A DNA stretch of 64,000 nt from Sphingomonas adhaesiva (GCF_036946125.1 NZ_JAQIJT010000001.1:644501-708500); one strand, 5' to 3'. Counted from the stretch's first letter, positions 25,953 through 35,743 are shown. Notes: generated from the letters alone by a model not told the origin. Numbers and translations: made by a program.

Positions 25953-27494
25953 TTACCCATCCAGTTCGCGCAGGTCGCGCCCGCGCGTCTCGCGGCCGAA
26001 CCAGACGATCAGCGCCAGCGACAGCGCGGTCGGGATCATCGCCAGCAGCGAGGCGGTGCCCATCGACAGCGCGATCCCGCTGATCGTCAGCGCCTGTGCC
26101 AGCAGCCCGCCCGCCTTGGTACATGCCGCGACCCAGCCGGTGGCGCGCGCACGGACGCGCAGCGGGAAGCTCTCCGCGGCATAGGGCAGGACGATCGCGA
26201 TGATGCCGTTGGTTCCGACGATCAGGAGCGCGACCGGCCAGACCGGGCTGCCGCTGCCCGCCAGTTCCAGCCGCAGCACCAGCAGCAGCCCGGCCAGCGT
26301 CAGCGCGATCATCGTCGCCAGCGCCCATTTGGTGCTCCACCGGCTGTAGAGCAGCGCCGCGACGAAGACGGTCGGGAAGGCGATCAGCGCGCTTTCCGCC
26401 AGCAACCGGCTGGACACGCCGACGGAATAGCCCTTCGCCACCAGATCGGCGGGCAGCCACAGCAGCAGCCCGAAGTTGATGAGCCCCCAGGACAGCGCGC
26501 AGATGCTCAGCGCAGCGAGCTTTCCGTGCAGGTGCAGCCCCGTCAGCGGGTGCGATCGATCGCGCGCGGCGACCACCGCGGCACCGCGCCGCGCGGTCGC
26601 GCCGAAGCGGCGCATCACCGCCTCCGCCTCCGCCACGCGCCCGCGCGCCAGCAGGAACTTCGCCGATTCCGGGATCAGCCCGCCCAGCAGCACCAAGGTC
26701 AGCCCGGTGGGCAGGTTGGACAGCCACAGGATGCGCCAGCCGAAGATCGGTTGCAGCACCGCGGAGATGCCGCTGGCGGCGAAATAGCCCCCCACCGCGC
26801 CCAGCCCGCCGACCAGCACCAGGCTCCACCCGCGGTGGCGGCTGGGCATCATCTCCGCGAGCAGCGCATAGGTGACGGGCAGCATCCCGCCCGCCGCGGC
26901 CCCCATCATGAAGCACATCGCGATGTTCCACGCGAGGCTGGGCATCGCGCCGCAGATCGAGGTGCCGACGAACATCACCGCCGACAGCAGGATCGTCGCC
27001 TTGCGGCCGTAGAGGTCGGCGACCCAGCCCCACAGCACCGATCCCGTGACGGTGCCCGCCAGGGCGAAGAAGGGGACGAGCGACACGGTCTTCTTCGGCA
27101 CGCCGTATTCGGCCACCATCCCGGGCACCGTGAAACCGAGCGAGGCGGGCTTCATCACGTCGATGACGAGCGCGACGACCAGCACCGCCATCAGCCGCCA
27201 ATGCGCGGGCGACAGCGCCGCATCCTCCGGTGCGGCGACGACGATGTCCGCGGCGGCGGCGCGCTGTGCGGCGACATCGCGGGGCAGCAGCCCCCAGGCG
27301 GCCACCAGCGTGCCCGCGACGATCAGCCCCATGCCGACCAGCATCGGCGCGTCCATCGGCATGCCGGCGAGGCGATAGTTCATCGCGCGCGCCATCGCGA
27401 ACATCGGCAGATGTGCGACGACGCCGATCGTGACCGCGACGCAGCCGAGCACGAACGCCCATATTGCCTGGCGGTCCGACAAGGTGGATTTCAT
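25953..27494 (-). CDS. MFS transporter, aromatic-acid/sugar symporter-like
   Basis: A 513-residue inner-membrane carrier with 12 predicted helices. The A motif appears as GWVADLYGRKATILLS between helices 2 and 3, and its later counterpart near YSRWSTKW. A long hydrophilic stretch with PEDAALSP lies after two N-terminal helices, an odd feature that may indicate 14 helices. It resembles the AAHS family of benzoate carriers; the substrate is not certain. It sits alone, with mutS convergent and glnD divergent. Confidence 0.85.
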   Translation of the reverse strand: MKSTLSDRQAIWAFVLGCVAVTIGVVAHLPMFAMARAMNYRLAGMPMDAPMLVGMGLIVAGTLVAAWGLLPRDVAAQRAAAADIVVAAPEDAALSPAHWRLMAVLVVALVIDVMKPASLGFTVPGMVAEYGVPKKTVSLVPFFALAGTVTGSVLWGWVADLYGRKATILLSAVMFVGTSICGAMPSLAWNIAMCFMMGAAAGGMLPVTYALLAEMMPSRHRGWSLVLVGGLGAVGGYFAASGISAVLQPIFGWRILWLSNLPTGLTLVLLGGLIPESAKFLLARGRVAEAEAVMRRFGATARRGAAVVAARDRSHPLTGLHLHGKLAALSICALSWGLINFGLLLWLPADLVAKGYSVGVSSRLLAESALIAFPTVFVAALLYSRWSTKWALATMIALTLAGLLLVLRLELAGSGSPVWPVALLIVGTNGIIAIVLPYAAESFPLRVRARATGWVAACTKAGGLLAQALTISGIALSMGTASLLAMIPTALSLALIVWFGRETRGRDLRELDG

Positions 27495-27599
27495 TCGACT
27501 GTCCCGATTATCGCCTCGTTCGTCATTGCGACGAGAGATAGCCGATAGCAGCGCCCGCGCTCCGCGTGGAGGGGGGCGACGGCGCGGCGGCGATCCTTT

Positions 27600-30350
27600 A
27601 TGGCGCACCGCATGAGCGGCCGCTTCGATCACCTTCCCCACCGTCGTGCCATCGTCGACCACCGCGCGCTGGGGGAGTCGCTGGGGCGGATCGACCCCGG
27701 CGACAAGGCGGCGGCACGCAAGGAGGCGGGGACCGTCCTGCGCGCCGCACTCGACGCCGGTCGCGCCGAGATCGCACGCCGGCTGCTGGCGAGCCCGTCG
27801 CGCGGGCTGGAGGCCGCCAACGGTCAGGCGTATCTGGTCGACCGGCTGCTGATCGCGCTGGCGGACTTCACCACGCAGCGGCTGTATCCGCTGAGCAACC
27901 CGACCGCGGCGGAGCGGCTGCTGCTGCTGGGCGTGGGCGGATACGGGCGCGGCGAGATGGCGCCGTTCTCCGATGTCGACATCGGCTTCGTCACGCCGTG
28001 GAAGCAGACGCCGTGGGCGGAGCAGGCGATCGAATCGATGCTCTACACGCTGTGGGATCTGGGGCTGAAGATCGGTCATTCCAGCCGCTCGCTGGACGAT
28101 GTCGTGCGGCAGGCGAAGGCGGACGTGACGGTGCGCACCGCGCTGCTGGAGGGGCGCTACGTCTGGGGCGACGAGGGGCTGTATGCCGAGGTCGCCAGGC
28201 GTTTCCGCGACGACGTGCGCGCGGGCACGGAGCGGCAGTTCATCGCCGACAAGCTGGACGAGCGCAACCAGCGCCACATCCGCATGGGCGACACGCGCTA
28301 CGTCGTCGAGCCCAATGTGAAGGAGGGCAAGGGCGGCTTGCGCGACCTGCACGCGCTCTTCTGGATCGGGAAATACGCTTATGACGTCCAGCGCGCGGTC
28401 GAGCTGGTCGAGCTGGGGCTGTTCACGCGCGAGGAATATCGCCTGTTCCACCGCGCGGAGAACTTCCTTTGGGCGGTGCGCTGCCACCTGCACCTGATCG
28501 CGGGGCGGGGCGAGGACCGGCTGACGTTCGACTATCAGCGCGAGATCGCGGAGCGGATGCGCTACGCCGCGCGTCCGGGGAAGCCCGCGGTCGAGCGGTT
28601 CATGCAATTCTACTTCCTGCAGGCGCGTACCGTCGGCTCGCTGACGGGGCTGTTCCTGGCGCATCTGGAGGAGCGCTATTCGCGCCGCGCGCGGCTGCCG
28701 AAGATGACGCGCGCGCCGCGGCGGCTGAACGGGTTCGTCATCGATCGCGGGCGCATCGCGCTGCCCGACGATGCGTTCTTCCGCGACGATCCGGTGCGGC
28801 TGGTCGAGGTGTTCGCGATCGCCGCGCAGGAGAAGAAGGAGATCCACCCGCTCGCACTGCGCTGTGCGACGCGCGATGCGAAGCTGGTGGCGGCGGTGCG
28901 GCGCGACGCGCGCGCCAACGCGCTGTTCCTGGAGGTGCTGACCAGCCGCAACGACCCCGAGCTGGTGCTGCGCTGGATGAACGAAACGGGCGTCCTGGGG
29001 CGGTTCGTGCCCGATTTCGCGCGCGTCGTGGCGCAGATGCAGTTCGACATGTACCACCATTACACCGTCGACGAGCATACGATCCGCGCGATCGGCCTCG
29101 TCGCGCGGCTGGAAAAGGGCGAGTTGAAGGAGGCGCACCCGCTGCCGACCGCGCTGATCGAACAGATCGTGTCGCGCCGGGTGCTGTATGTCGCGGTGCT
29201 GCTGCACGATATCGCCAAGGGGCGGGGCGGCGATCACTCGATCCTGGGCGCGGAAGTGGCGGAGCGGCTGTGCCCGCGATTCGGGTTGACGCGGGCGGAG
29301 ACGGAGACGGTGGCGTGGCTGGTGCGCTGGCACCTGCTGATGTCCGCCACCGCGTTCAAGCGCGACCTGGCCGACTTCAAGACGATCCTCGATTTCGCGG
29401 AGGTGGTGCAGAGCCCGGAGCGGCTGCGGCTGCTGCTGGTGCTGACCGCGGTCGACATCCGCGCGGTGGGGCCGGGGACGTGGAACGGGTGGAAGGGGCA
29501 GCTGCTCGGCGACCTGTACGACGCGGCGGAGGAAGTGCTGCGGCTGGGGCACAAGCAGCGCGGGCGCGGCGAGCGGCTGGAGGCCAAGCAGGACGGATTG
29601 CGCACCGCGATGGGCTGGGACGCGGAGACGCTGGCCGCCTATGCGCGCCGCCTGCCCGAGGCCTATTGGATCGCGGAGCCCGGCGACGTGCTGGCGCACA
29701 ACGCCGGCTTCGTCACGCAGGCGCAGGACGTGCCGTTGTCGATCGATGCGCAGGTCTATCCCGATCGCGGCGCGACGCTGGTGACGGTCTATGCCGCCGA
29801 TCACCCGGGACTGTTCAGCCGCATCGCGGGCGCGATCCACGTCGCGGGCGGCAACATCATCGACGCGCGCATCCACACCACCCGCGACGGCATGGCGCTC
29901 GACAATTTCCTGGTGCAGGATCCGCTGGGGCGTCCGTTCGACGAGGCGGGGCAGCTCGACCGGCTGAAGACCGCGATCGCCGACGCGCTCGCCGGGCGGG
30001 GCAAGATGACCGACCGGCTGAAGGCGAAGCCGCTGCCGCGCACCCGCGCCGATGCCTTCCGCATCGAGCCGAGCGTGCTGGTGGAGAACAAGGCGTCCAA
30101 CCGCTTCACCGTGGTGGAGGTGGCGGCGCGCGACCGCCCGGCGCTGCTCAACCAGCTGGCCTATGCGCTGTTCGTGTCGAAGGTGACGATCCACTCCGCG
30201 CACGTCGCGACCTATGGCGAGCGCGCGGTCGACGTCTTCTATCTGACCGACCTGACCGGCGACAAGCTGGCGCCGGGGGCGCGGGTGCGCACGCTGGAGA
30301 AGCGGCTGCTCGCCGCGGCGGCGGGGGTGCCCTACGAGGAGGTGGCGTAG
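27600..30350 (+). CDS. glnD: [Protein-PII] uridylyltransferase / uridylyl-removing enzyme
   Basis: A 916-residue nitrogen-status sensor that adds or removes UMP on PII. Domains in order: nucleotidyltransferase (about 108-130, GVGGYGRGEMAPFSDVDIGF with the GxG...DxD active site), helical spacer, HD phosphohydrolase (about 530-570, VLLHDIAKGRGGDHS), and two C-terminal ACT domains (about 725-800 and 835-910) that sense glutamine. Length is normal. ATG 27600 lacks a clear ribosome site; ATG 27612 (MSGRFDHLPHRR) is a good alternative. The 3' end overlaps the opposite MscS gene by 19 nt. Confidence 0.97.
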   Translation: MAHRMSGRFDHLPHRRAIVDHRALGESLGRIDPGDKAAARKEAGTVLRAALDAGRAEIARRLLASPSRGLEAANGQAYLVDRLLIALADFTTQRLYPLSNPTAAERLLLLGVGGYGRGEMAPFSDVDIGFVTPWKQTPWAEQAIESMLYTLWDLGLKIGHSSRSLDDVVRQAKADVTVRTALLEGRYVWGDEGLYAEVARRFRDDVRAGTERQFIADKLDERNQRHIRMGDTRYVVEPNVKEGKGGLRDLHALFWIGKYAYDVQRAVELVELGLFTREEYRLFHRAENFLWAVRCHLHLIAGRGEDRLTFDYQREIAERMRYAARPGKPAVERFMQFYFLQARTVGSLTGLFLAHLEERYSRRARLPKMTRAPRRLNGFVIDRGRIALPDDAFFRDDPVRLVEVFAIAAQEKKEIHPLALRCATRDAKLVAAVRRDARANALFLEVLTSRNDPELVLRWMNETGVLGRFVPDFARVVAQMQFDMYHHYTVDEHTIRAIGLVARLEKGELKEAHPLPTALIEQIVSRRVLYVAVLLHDIAKGRGGDHSILGAEVAERLCPRFGLTRAETETVAWLVRWHLLMSATAFKRDLADFKTILDFAEVVQSPERLRLLLVLTAVDIRAVGPGTWNGWKGQLLGDLYDAAEEVLRLGHKQRGRGERLEAKQDGLRTAMGWDAETLAAYARRLPEAYWIAEPGDVLAHNAGFVTQAQDVPLSIDAQVYPDRGATLVTVYAADHPGLFSRIAGAIHVAGGNIIDARIHTTRDGMALDNFLVQDPLGRPFDEAGQLDRLKTAIADALAGRGKMTDRLKAKPLPRTRADAFRIEPSVLVENKASNRFTVVEVAARDRPALLNQLAYALFVSKVTIHSAHVATYGERAVDVFYLTDLTGDKLAPGARVRTLEKRLLAAAAGVPYEEVA

Positions 30351-31435
30351 GGCGACGGCGCCTCCATCGCCACCTGCGCGCGCCGGCGGAACAGCGCGTC
30401 GGGCATGTCCTCGCGGATGTAGGCGAGCAGCGCCTCCCGCACGTCGCAGCGCAGGTCGAACGCGGTCGAGGCGTCCTTCGCGGTCATCAGCCCGCGCACC
30501 TCGATCGAGCCGTCGGCCTTCGTATCGGTCACCTGCAGGTTCCAGAAGCGGCCGTCCCAGCGCGGGTTGGCGGTGACGATCAGCCCCAGCCGCTCGCGCA
30601 GGCGCGGGATGTCCGCGGCGGGATCGAGATACCAGAAGACGCTGCCCAGCAGCGCGCTCGACTGCCGCGTCCAGTTCTGGAAGCTCTGTTCGAGGAATTT
30701 GGACACGGGAACGACCAGCCGGCGCTCGTCCCAGATCTTCACCACGACATAGGTCAGGCGGATTTCCTCGATCCGGCCCCACTCGCCGTCGATGACGACC
30801 ACGTCGTCGATGCGGATCGGCTCGGTGAAGATCATCTGGAACCCCGCGATCAGGTTCTTGAGCGCGGGCTGCGCCGCGGCACCGACCGCGAGGCCCGCCA
30901 GACCGGCGGAGGCGACCAGCGTGACGCCGAGCGTGCGGACGCTGGGGATCGTCATCAGCATCGCGCAGATCGTGACCAGCAGGATGACCGACACGATGAT
31001 GCGCTGGAACAGCCCCAGCCGCGTGCGCCGGCGACGCGCGCGCAGATTGTCCGCGACGCTGATGTCGGCATGACGGATCATGACGTCGATGACGGTGCCG
31101 ACCGCGACGATCGCGCACCAGCCGAGCAGCCCGGGCACGATCAGGGCGGCGGCGCGTGCCCACAGGGTCGCGGCGGTGCGCGTCAGGTCGAGCGCGGGCT
31201 GAACCGCCGCCAGCGCGATGACGATCGCGAGCCAGCGCAACAGCTTGCGGATACGCTCGATGAAGACCGCGCCGGTCCCCTCCGGTCGCGAAGCGGTGGC
31301 GCGCCGCGCGAGCCAGATGAGGATGCGGTGGATGACCAGCGCGGCCCCGACGGCGGCGGCGACGTAGAGGATTCCCGATGCCCAACCGGGCACGTCGCGC
31401 AGCCACGCCTGCGCAGGCTTCGACCACCCCGCCAT
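30332..31435 (-). CDS. MscS-family mechanosensitive channel
   Basis: A 367-residue membrane protein with four to five N-terminal hydrophobic helices followed by the pore-lining helix VTLVASAGLAGLAVGAAAQP and the MscS beta-domain (FTEPIRIDDVVVIDGEWGRIEEI, then FLEQSFQNWTRQ). It releases solutes on hypo-osmotic shock or tunes membrane tension. The start MAGWSKPAQAW at 31435 has GGAG 5 nt before; longer in-frame starts exist upstream at 31453 and 31507. It is convergent and overlapping with glnD. Confidence 0.93.
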   Translation of the reverse strand: MAGWSKPAQAWLRDVPGWASGILYVAAAVGAALVIHRILIWLARRATASRPEGTGAVFIERIRKLLRWLAIVIALAAVQPALDLTRTAATLWARAAALIVPGLLGWCAIVAVGTVIDVMIRHADISVADNLRARRRRTRLGLFQRIIVSVILLVTICAMLMTIPSVRTLGVTLVASAGLAGLAVGAAAQPALKNLIAGFQMIFTEPIRIDDVVVIDGEWGRIEEIRLTYVVVKIWDERRLVVPVSKFLEQSFQNWTRQSSALLGSVFWYLDPAADIPRLRERLGLIVTANPRWDGRFWNLQVTDTKADGSIEVRGLMTAKDASTAFDLRCDVREALLAYIREDMPDALFRRRAQVAMEAPSPYATSS

Positions 31436-31540
31436 CGGCTCTCCGTAGATCATCCCGAACGGCGGCAACGTCGCGGTGCGGCGGGTGTTCCCGGGGACGC
31501 CGGACACGGCCTGCGCGCCCCGTCACCCCGGACTTGTTTT

Positions 31541-31772
31541 AAGGCGTTGTTCTGCTTGGCCCAAGGCTCCTGCCTGCGCAGGAGCACGGCGTGGGCTCGA
31601 TGCCGTTGCACCCGTTTTCGCAACAGCCCCGCCTCCGCCGGGGAACGGCAAAATTGTCGAGCGATCCACGACTTTCGCAGAGGTTTCGACTTGTTCCGGG
31701 GTCCAGGGTTCCGCAAACCGTCAGGCGCGAGGTGCGCGGCGCCCCGGATGCCGGAACAAGTCCGGCATGACG
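31541..31772. repeat. Composite of family 1 and family 2 palindromic repeats
   Basis: The 31436-31780 gap contains no gene. Bases 31541-31625 match family 2 copy 1 in reverse (AGGCGTTGTTCTGCTTGGCC; hairpin CTCCTGCCTGCGCAGGAG; GCCGTTGCACC). Bases 31634-31690 match the right half of the 33888-34048 element (CGAGCGATCCACGACTTTCG). Bases 31673-31772, reversed, match 33804-33904 almost throughout apart from two variable internal stretches. The repeat therefore flanks the next gene in inverted orientation. Confidence 0.7.
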
Positions 31773-31780
31773 GATGAGAC

Positions 31781-33634
31781 TCAATCCCTGAGTTCGATCA
31801 CGCCTTCGCCCGCCGGGTCCGCATAGAGCGCGGCGACCGTGTCGGCCCGCGCCTCCAGCGTCGCGCGCTGGTTGACGTAACCCTTGTCGGTGATCTCGCC
31901 CGCATCGATCGAGGGCGGCGTGCGCAGCAGCGTGAAGCGCGCGACGCGGCGCGAGCTGCCGCCGGCGGCGTCGTTGTGCGCGCGCAGCTTCTCCGCGACC
32001 AGTCCCTCCAGCGTGGGGAAGGGGTCGCTGCCCGGCGCGGCCTCGGCCAGCATCTGGAGCGCGGCGGCGGACGGCCAGGCGAGCACCGCGACGAAGGGGC
32101 GGTCCTGCCCCGCGATCACCGCGTCCTGCAGATAGGGCGAGCAGGCGGCCAGCAGGTCGGGGCGCAAGGTGCCGACCGACACCCATGTGCCCGAATCGAG
32201 CTTGAAATCCTCCGTCACGCGGCCGTCGAAGATCAGCCCCTGCGCGGGATCGTCCGGATCGATGAAGCGGGCGGCGTCGCCCAGGCGGTAGAAGCCTTCC
32301 TCGTCGAAGGCGGCGGCGGTTTTTTCCGGGTCGCGGTGATAGCCGGTGGTGACGGTGGGGCCTTTCACGCGCACCTCCATCTTCGCGCCCGAGGGCACCA
32401 GTTTCAGCGTGGTGCCCGGCAGCGGCAGCCCGATCAGCCCGACGCGCTCGGTGATCCAGTGAACGACGGTGACGCCCTGCGTCTCGGTCGCGCCGTACAT
32501 GGTGGTCAGCGGAATGCGCCGCCCGGTTTCGGCCACCGCCAGCGCCTGGATCCGGCGCGCGACATCGTCCGACAGCGTCGCCCCGCCATAGCCGAGATAG
32601 GTGAGATTGCGGAAGAAGGAGGCGCGCAGCGTCGCGTCGCGCTCCATCGCCTCCGCGAGCATCGCGAAGGCGATCGGCGCGGAGCCGAACACCATCGGCG
32701 AAATCTCGTAGAGGTTGCGGATCGTCGTCTCGAACAGCCCGGGCACCGGCTTGCCTTCGTCGAGATACAGCGTGCCGCCGGCGGCGATATTGCCGTTGAA
32801 CGCGATATTGCCCGCGGAGATGTGGCTCCACGGCATCCATTCCAGCGACTGCGGCACGGGGCGGTCGGCGGGATCGTCGTCGCGCAGCCCCTCCTGCCCG
32901 GCGATGACATGGACCATCATGCCGTGCGTCTGCGGCACGCCCTTGGGCAAGCCGGTGGAGCCGGAGGTGAAGAGATATTTGGCGACGCTGGCGTGGGTCA
33001 GCGCCTCGCGCGCGGCGGCGACCGCGGCGGTCGGCTCGGTCGCGGTCAGTTCCGCGAGCGCGGTGGTGCCGGAGCCGCCATCGACGGTGACGAAGGTGAG
33101 CTGCGGGTCGAGTTCGCGCAGCGTGTCGAACGCGCGGGCGAAGGCGGCGGAATCCTGCGCGAAGACGACGCGGGGACGGACCGTCCGGAAGGCGTGGCGC
33201 AGCTTGGCATGATCGGTCGAGATCAGGCTGTACGCCTGGCTGATCGGGGTGACGGGAACGCCCGCGGTGTAGCAGCCGAGCGTCACCAGCGCGTGCTCGA
33301 CCGAATTGCCGGACACGACCAGCACCGCGTCATCGGCGCCCATGCCGCGGTCGAGCAGCCACTGCGCGATCCCCTCCGCCGCGCGCAGCGCCTCGCCATA
33401 GCTCAGCCCGCGCCAGGGGCCGTGGCCGGGCTCGCGCTGGTGGATGAAGGGGCGCTCGGGGTGTTCGGCGGCGCGCTCCGCGAAGAGGTGCGCGATCGAG
33501 CGCGCGCGCGGCGCGAGCGGGTGGCGCTGGCGGATCAGGACGCAGCCGTCGTCGCGCCGCTCCACCTCCACGTCGGGCGCCTTCTGCGGCAGCGGTCGGA
33601 AGGGGACCGTTTCGATCGGGTCGGCGCGCGACAT
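31781..33634 (-). CDS. Feruloyl-CoA synthase-like AMP-binding ligase
   Basis: A 617-residue acyl-adenylating enzyme. The ATP-binding P-loop is KYLFTSGSTGLPKG, the A5 motif is TMYGATETQGV, and the late hallmark of the feruloyl-CoA synthase branch is present: DGRVTEDFKLDSGTWVSVG, then LRPDLLAACSPY. It would convert an aromatic or other acid to its CoA thioester. GAGAGG lies 7 nt before the ATG. The neighbours (acyl-CoA ligase, acyl-CoA dehydrogenase) also handle CoA thioesters, but wide gaps with repeats suggest a separate transcript. The true substrate is not proved by the motif. Confidence 0.85.
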   Translation of the reverse strand: MSRADPIETVPFRPLPQKAPDVEVERRDDGCVLIRQRHPLAPRARSIAHLFAERAAEHPERPFIHQREPGHGPWRGLSYGEALRAAEGIAQWLLDRGMGADDAVLVVSGNSVEHALVTLGCYTAGVPVTPISQAYSLISTDHAKLRHAFRTVRPRVVFAQDSAAFARAFDTLRELDPQLTFVTVDGGSGTTALAELTATEPTAAVAAAREALTHASVAKYLFTSGSTGLPKGVPQTHGMMVHVIAGQEGLRDDDPADRPVPQSLEWMPWSHISAGNIAFNGNIAAGGTLYLDEGKPVPGLFETTIRNLYEISPMVFGSAPIAFAMLAEAMERDATLRASFFRNLTYLGYGGATLSDDVARRIQALAVAETGRRIPLTTMYGATETQGVTVVHWITERVGLIGLPLPGTTLKLVPSGAKMEVRVKGPTVTTGYHRDPEKTAAAFDEEGFYRLGDAARFIDPDDPAQGLIFDGRVTEDFKLDSGTWVSVGTLRPDLLAACSPYLQDAVIAGQDRPFVAVLAWPSAAALQMLAEAAPGSDPFPTLEGLVAEKLRAHNDAAGGSSRRVARFTLLRTPPSIDAGEITDKGYVNQRATLEARADTVAALYADPAGEGVIELRD

Positions 33635-33803
33635 CGGCTATCCTCTCGTGGGCGCTCCCGGCTCTCGGGGAGTCGGTGGAGAGGGTAAGCCGGGCGGCTT
33701 AACGGGGCAAGGGGGTGGGGTGGCGCTTCGGACGCGTGGCGGGGGAGAAGCGGCACCCCCGGGGCGAGCCCGGGATGCCGGGGTGGGGTTTTGTCGCGCA
33801 CTT

Positions 33804-33904
33804 CGTCATGCCGGGCCCGTCCCGGCATCCAGGGCGCCGCGCACCGACCAATGGCGATGCGTGCGGAACCCTGGACCCCGGTACAAGCCGAGACCTCTGC
33901 GAAA
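33804..33904. repeat. Left flank repeat, inverted relative to 31673-31772
   Basis: Contains CGTCATGCCGG, CCCGGCATCC, GGGCGCCGCGCACC, TGCGGAACCCTGGACCCCGG and ACCTCTGCGAAA. The same blocks occur in the same order on the opposite strand at 31673-31772, with two unlike internal stretches. Together they bracket the AMP-binding gene. Confidence 0.7.
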
Positions 33905-34048
33905 CTCGGTTCCTTGTTCCCCGGCGAAGGCCGGGGTCCAGCTGGGGGACGGTGGTAACAGACGGAGAAGCCACGCCAACTGGGCCCCGGCCTTCGCCGG
34001 GGAACGGCGCAATTATCGAGCGATCCACGACTTTCGCAGAGGTCTCGG
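33888..34048. repeat. 161-bp palindromic element, copy A
   Basis: Outer arms of 17 bp (CCGAGACCTCTGCGAAA at 33888-33904; complement at 34032-34048) and inner arms of 21 bp (33916-33936; 33985-34005) are perfect complements. A near-identical copy is at 59914-60073. The loop contains GGTAACAGACGGAGAAGCCA. There is no transposase; it resembles a non-autonomous palindromic repeat (BIME or MITE). The remainder of the 33635-34076 gap has nothing else I can identify. Confidence 0.8.
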
Positions 34049-34076
34049 ACAAGCCCGGGGGCACGGGCAGAGGGGG

Positions 34077-35717
34077 CTAGGCCGCGAGTTCCGGCAGGCG
34101 GTAATCGGCCATCTGCTGGCGCAGCAGCTTCTTGTCGATCTTGCCGGTCGCGCCCAGCGGGATGGTTTCCAGCACGACGACGTCGTCGGGCATCCACCAT
34201 TTGGCGATCTTGCCGTCGAGGAACGCCAGCAACGCGTCGCGCGACGGCGTGGCGCCGGGGGCGGGCTGGACCAGCAGGATCGGGCGTTCGTCCCATTTGG
34301 GGTGGTGGACGCCGATGACCGCGGCGATCGCGACGTCGTCGTGCGCGACCGCGATATTCTCGATCTCGATCGAACTGATCCACTCGCCGCCGGACTTCAC
34401 GATGTCCTTCGCCCGGTCGGTGATCTGCATATAGCCGGACGCGTCGATGGTGGAGACGTCGCCGGTATCGAAGAAGCCTTCCTCGTCCAGCACGTCGCCG
34501 CCTTCGCCGCCGAAATAGCCCGAGGTGATCGTCGGCCCCTTGATCTTCAGCCGGCCCGCGGTCTTGCCGTCGTGGGGCAGGCGGTTGCCGTCGTCGTCGG
34601 TCAGCTTCAGCTCCAGCCCGCAGACCAGCCGCCCCTGCATCCCCTTGCGGCGGACCTGCTCGTCATACGGCTGCTCCAGCACCTGCGCGGTCGCGGTCGA
34701 CAGCGTGGCGAGCGGGGACGTTTCGGTCATCCCCCAGCCCTGGATGACCTCGACGTTGTAATCGTCCTGGAAGGCGCGGATCAGCGCCTCGGGGGGAGCG
34801 GAGCCGCCGATGACGACGCGCTCCAGCGTGGAGAATTTCTGCCCCGTCGCGCGCAGATGCTGGAGCAGCCCCTGCCACACCGTCGGCACCGCGGCGGAGA
34901 AGGTGACGCCTTCCTGCTCGATCTGGTCGAAGATCGACTGGCCGTCCATCTTCATCCCCGGCAGCACCAGCTTCGCGCCGACCGCGGGCGCGGAATAGAC
35001 CACGCCCCAGGCGTTGGCATGGTACATCGGCACCACCAGCAGGATCGAGTCGCGCTGCGACAGGCTTAGCGTGTCCTTCTGCAGCGTCATGAGCGTGTGC
35101 AGATAGTTGGAGCGGTGCGAATAGAGCACGCCCTTGGGATTGCCCGTCGTGCCCGAGGTGTAGCACAGGCCGCACGCCAGCCGCTCGTCGAACCCGCCCC
35201 ACGCGAATTCGGGCGCGTGCGGCGCGATCCAGTCGTCGAAGGCGACGGCGGGATAGTCGGTCGCGGGGAGCTGATCGGCGGCGCACAGGAAGATCACGCG
35301 CTCGATCGAGGGCGCTTCCTTCAGCAGCGGGCCGACCAAAGGTGCGCAGGCCGGATCGACCAGCAGGAGCCGGTCGCCGGCATGGCTGGCGATATAGGCG
35401 ATCTGCTCCGGGAACAGCCGCGGGTTCAGCGTGTGGAGTACCGCGCCCATGTTGGTCGCGCCGTACCAGGCCGCTAGGTGACGCGCGCCGTTCCACGCCA
35501 TGGTCGCGACCCGGTCGCCGCGCGCGATCCCGGCGGCGGCGAGCGCGGCCGATACCTGTTTGGCGGTGCGATGCAGCCCGGCATAATCGGTGCGCTCCAC
35601 CGCGCCATGGGCATCGCGCGAGACGATCTCGCGCGTGCCGTGCCATGTGCCTGCGTGATCGAGGATACGATCCACCGTCAGCGGCACGTCCTGCATCAGA
35701 CCGAACAATTCAGACAT
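34077..35717 (-). CDS. Acyl-CoA ligase (medium/long-chain type)
   Basis: A 546-residue AMP-forming ligase. The P-loop is CYTSGTTGNPKGVLYSHRS, the A5 motif is QGWGMTETSPLATLS, the adenylate-binding GDVSTIDASGYMQITDRAKD region and the hinge KSGGEWISSIEIEN are all intact. The catalytic Lys near the C-terminus is in GKIDKKLLRQQ. Such enzymes activate fatty acids for beta-oxidation. It begins 26 nt after the acyl-CoA dehydrogenase gene, so the two are an operon. GGAG lies 8 nt upstream of the ATG. Confidence 0.93.
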   Translation of the reverse strand: MSELFGLMQDVPLTVDRILDHAGTWHGTREIVSRDAHGAVERTDYAGLHRTAKQVSAALAAAGIARGDRVATMAWNGARHLAAWYGATNMGAVLHTLNPRLFPEQIAYIASHAGDRLLLVDPACAPLVGPLLKEAPSIERVIFLCAADQLPATDYPAVAFDDWIAPHAPEFAWGGFDERLACGLCYTSGTTGNPKGVLYSHRSNYLHTLMTLQKDTLSLSQRDSILLVVPMYHANAWGVVYSAPAVGAKLVLPGMKMDGQSIFDQIEQEGVTFSAAVPTVWQGLLQHLRATGQKFSTLERVVIGGSAPPEALIRAFQDDYNVEVIQGWGMTETSPLATLSTATAQVLEQPYDEQVRRKGMQGRLVCGLELKLTDDDGNRLPHDGKTAGRLKIKGPTITSGYFGGEGGDVLDEEGFFDTGDVSTIDASGYMQITDRAKDIVKSGGEWISSIEIENIAVAHDDVAIAAVIGVHHPKWDERPILLVQPAPGATPSRDALLAFLDGKIAKWWMPDDVVVLETIPLGATGKIDKKLLRQQMADYRLPELAA

Positions 35718-35743
35718 CGGCTCTCCTCGGCTTGGTCGCCCGA

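Noticed and set aside
27501..27599. Promoter for glnD and the MFS gene
   Set aside because: No convincing -35/-10 pair could be distinguished in this GC-rich gap.
33804..34048. Insertion sequence
   Set aside because: Inverted repeats are present but there is no transposase frame or target duplication visible.
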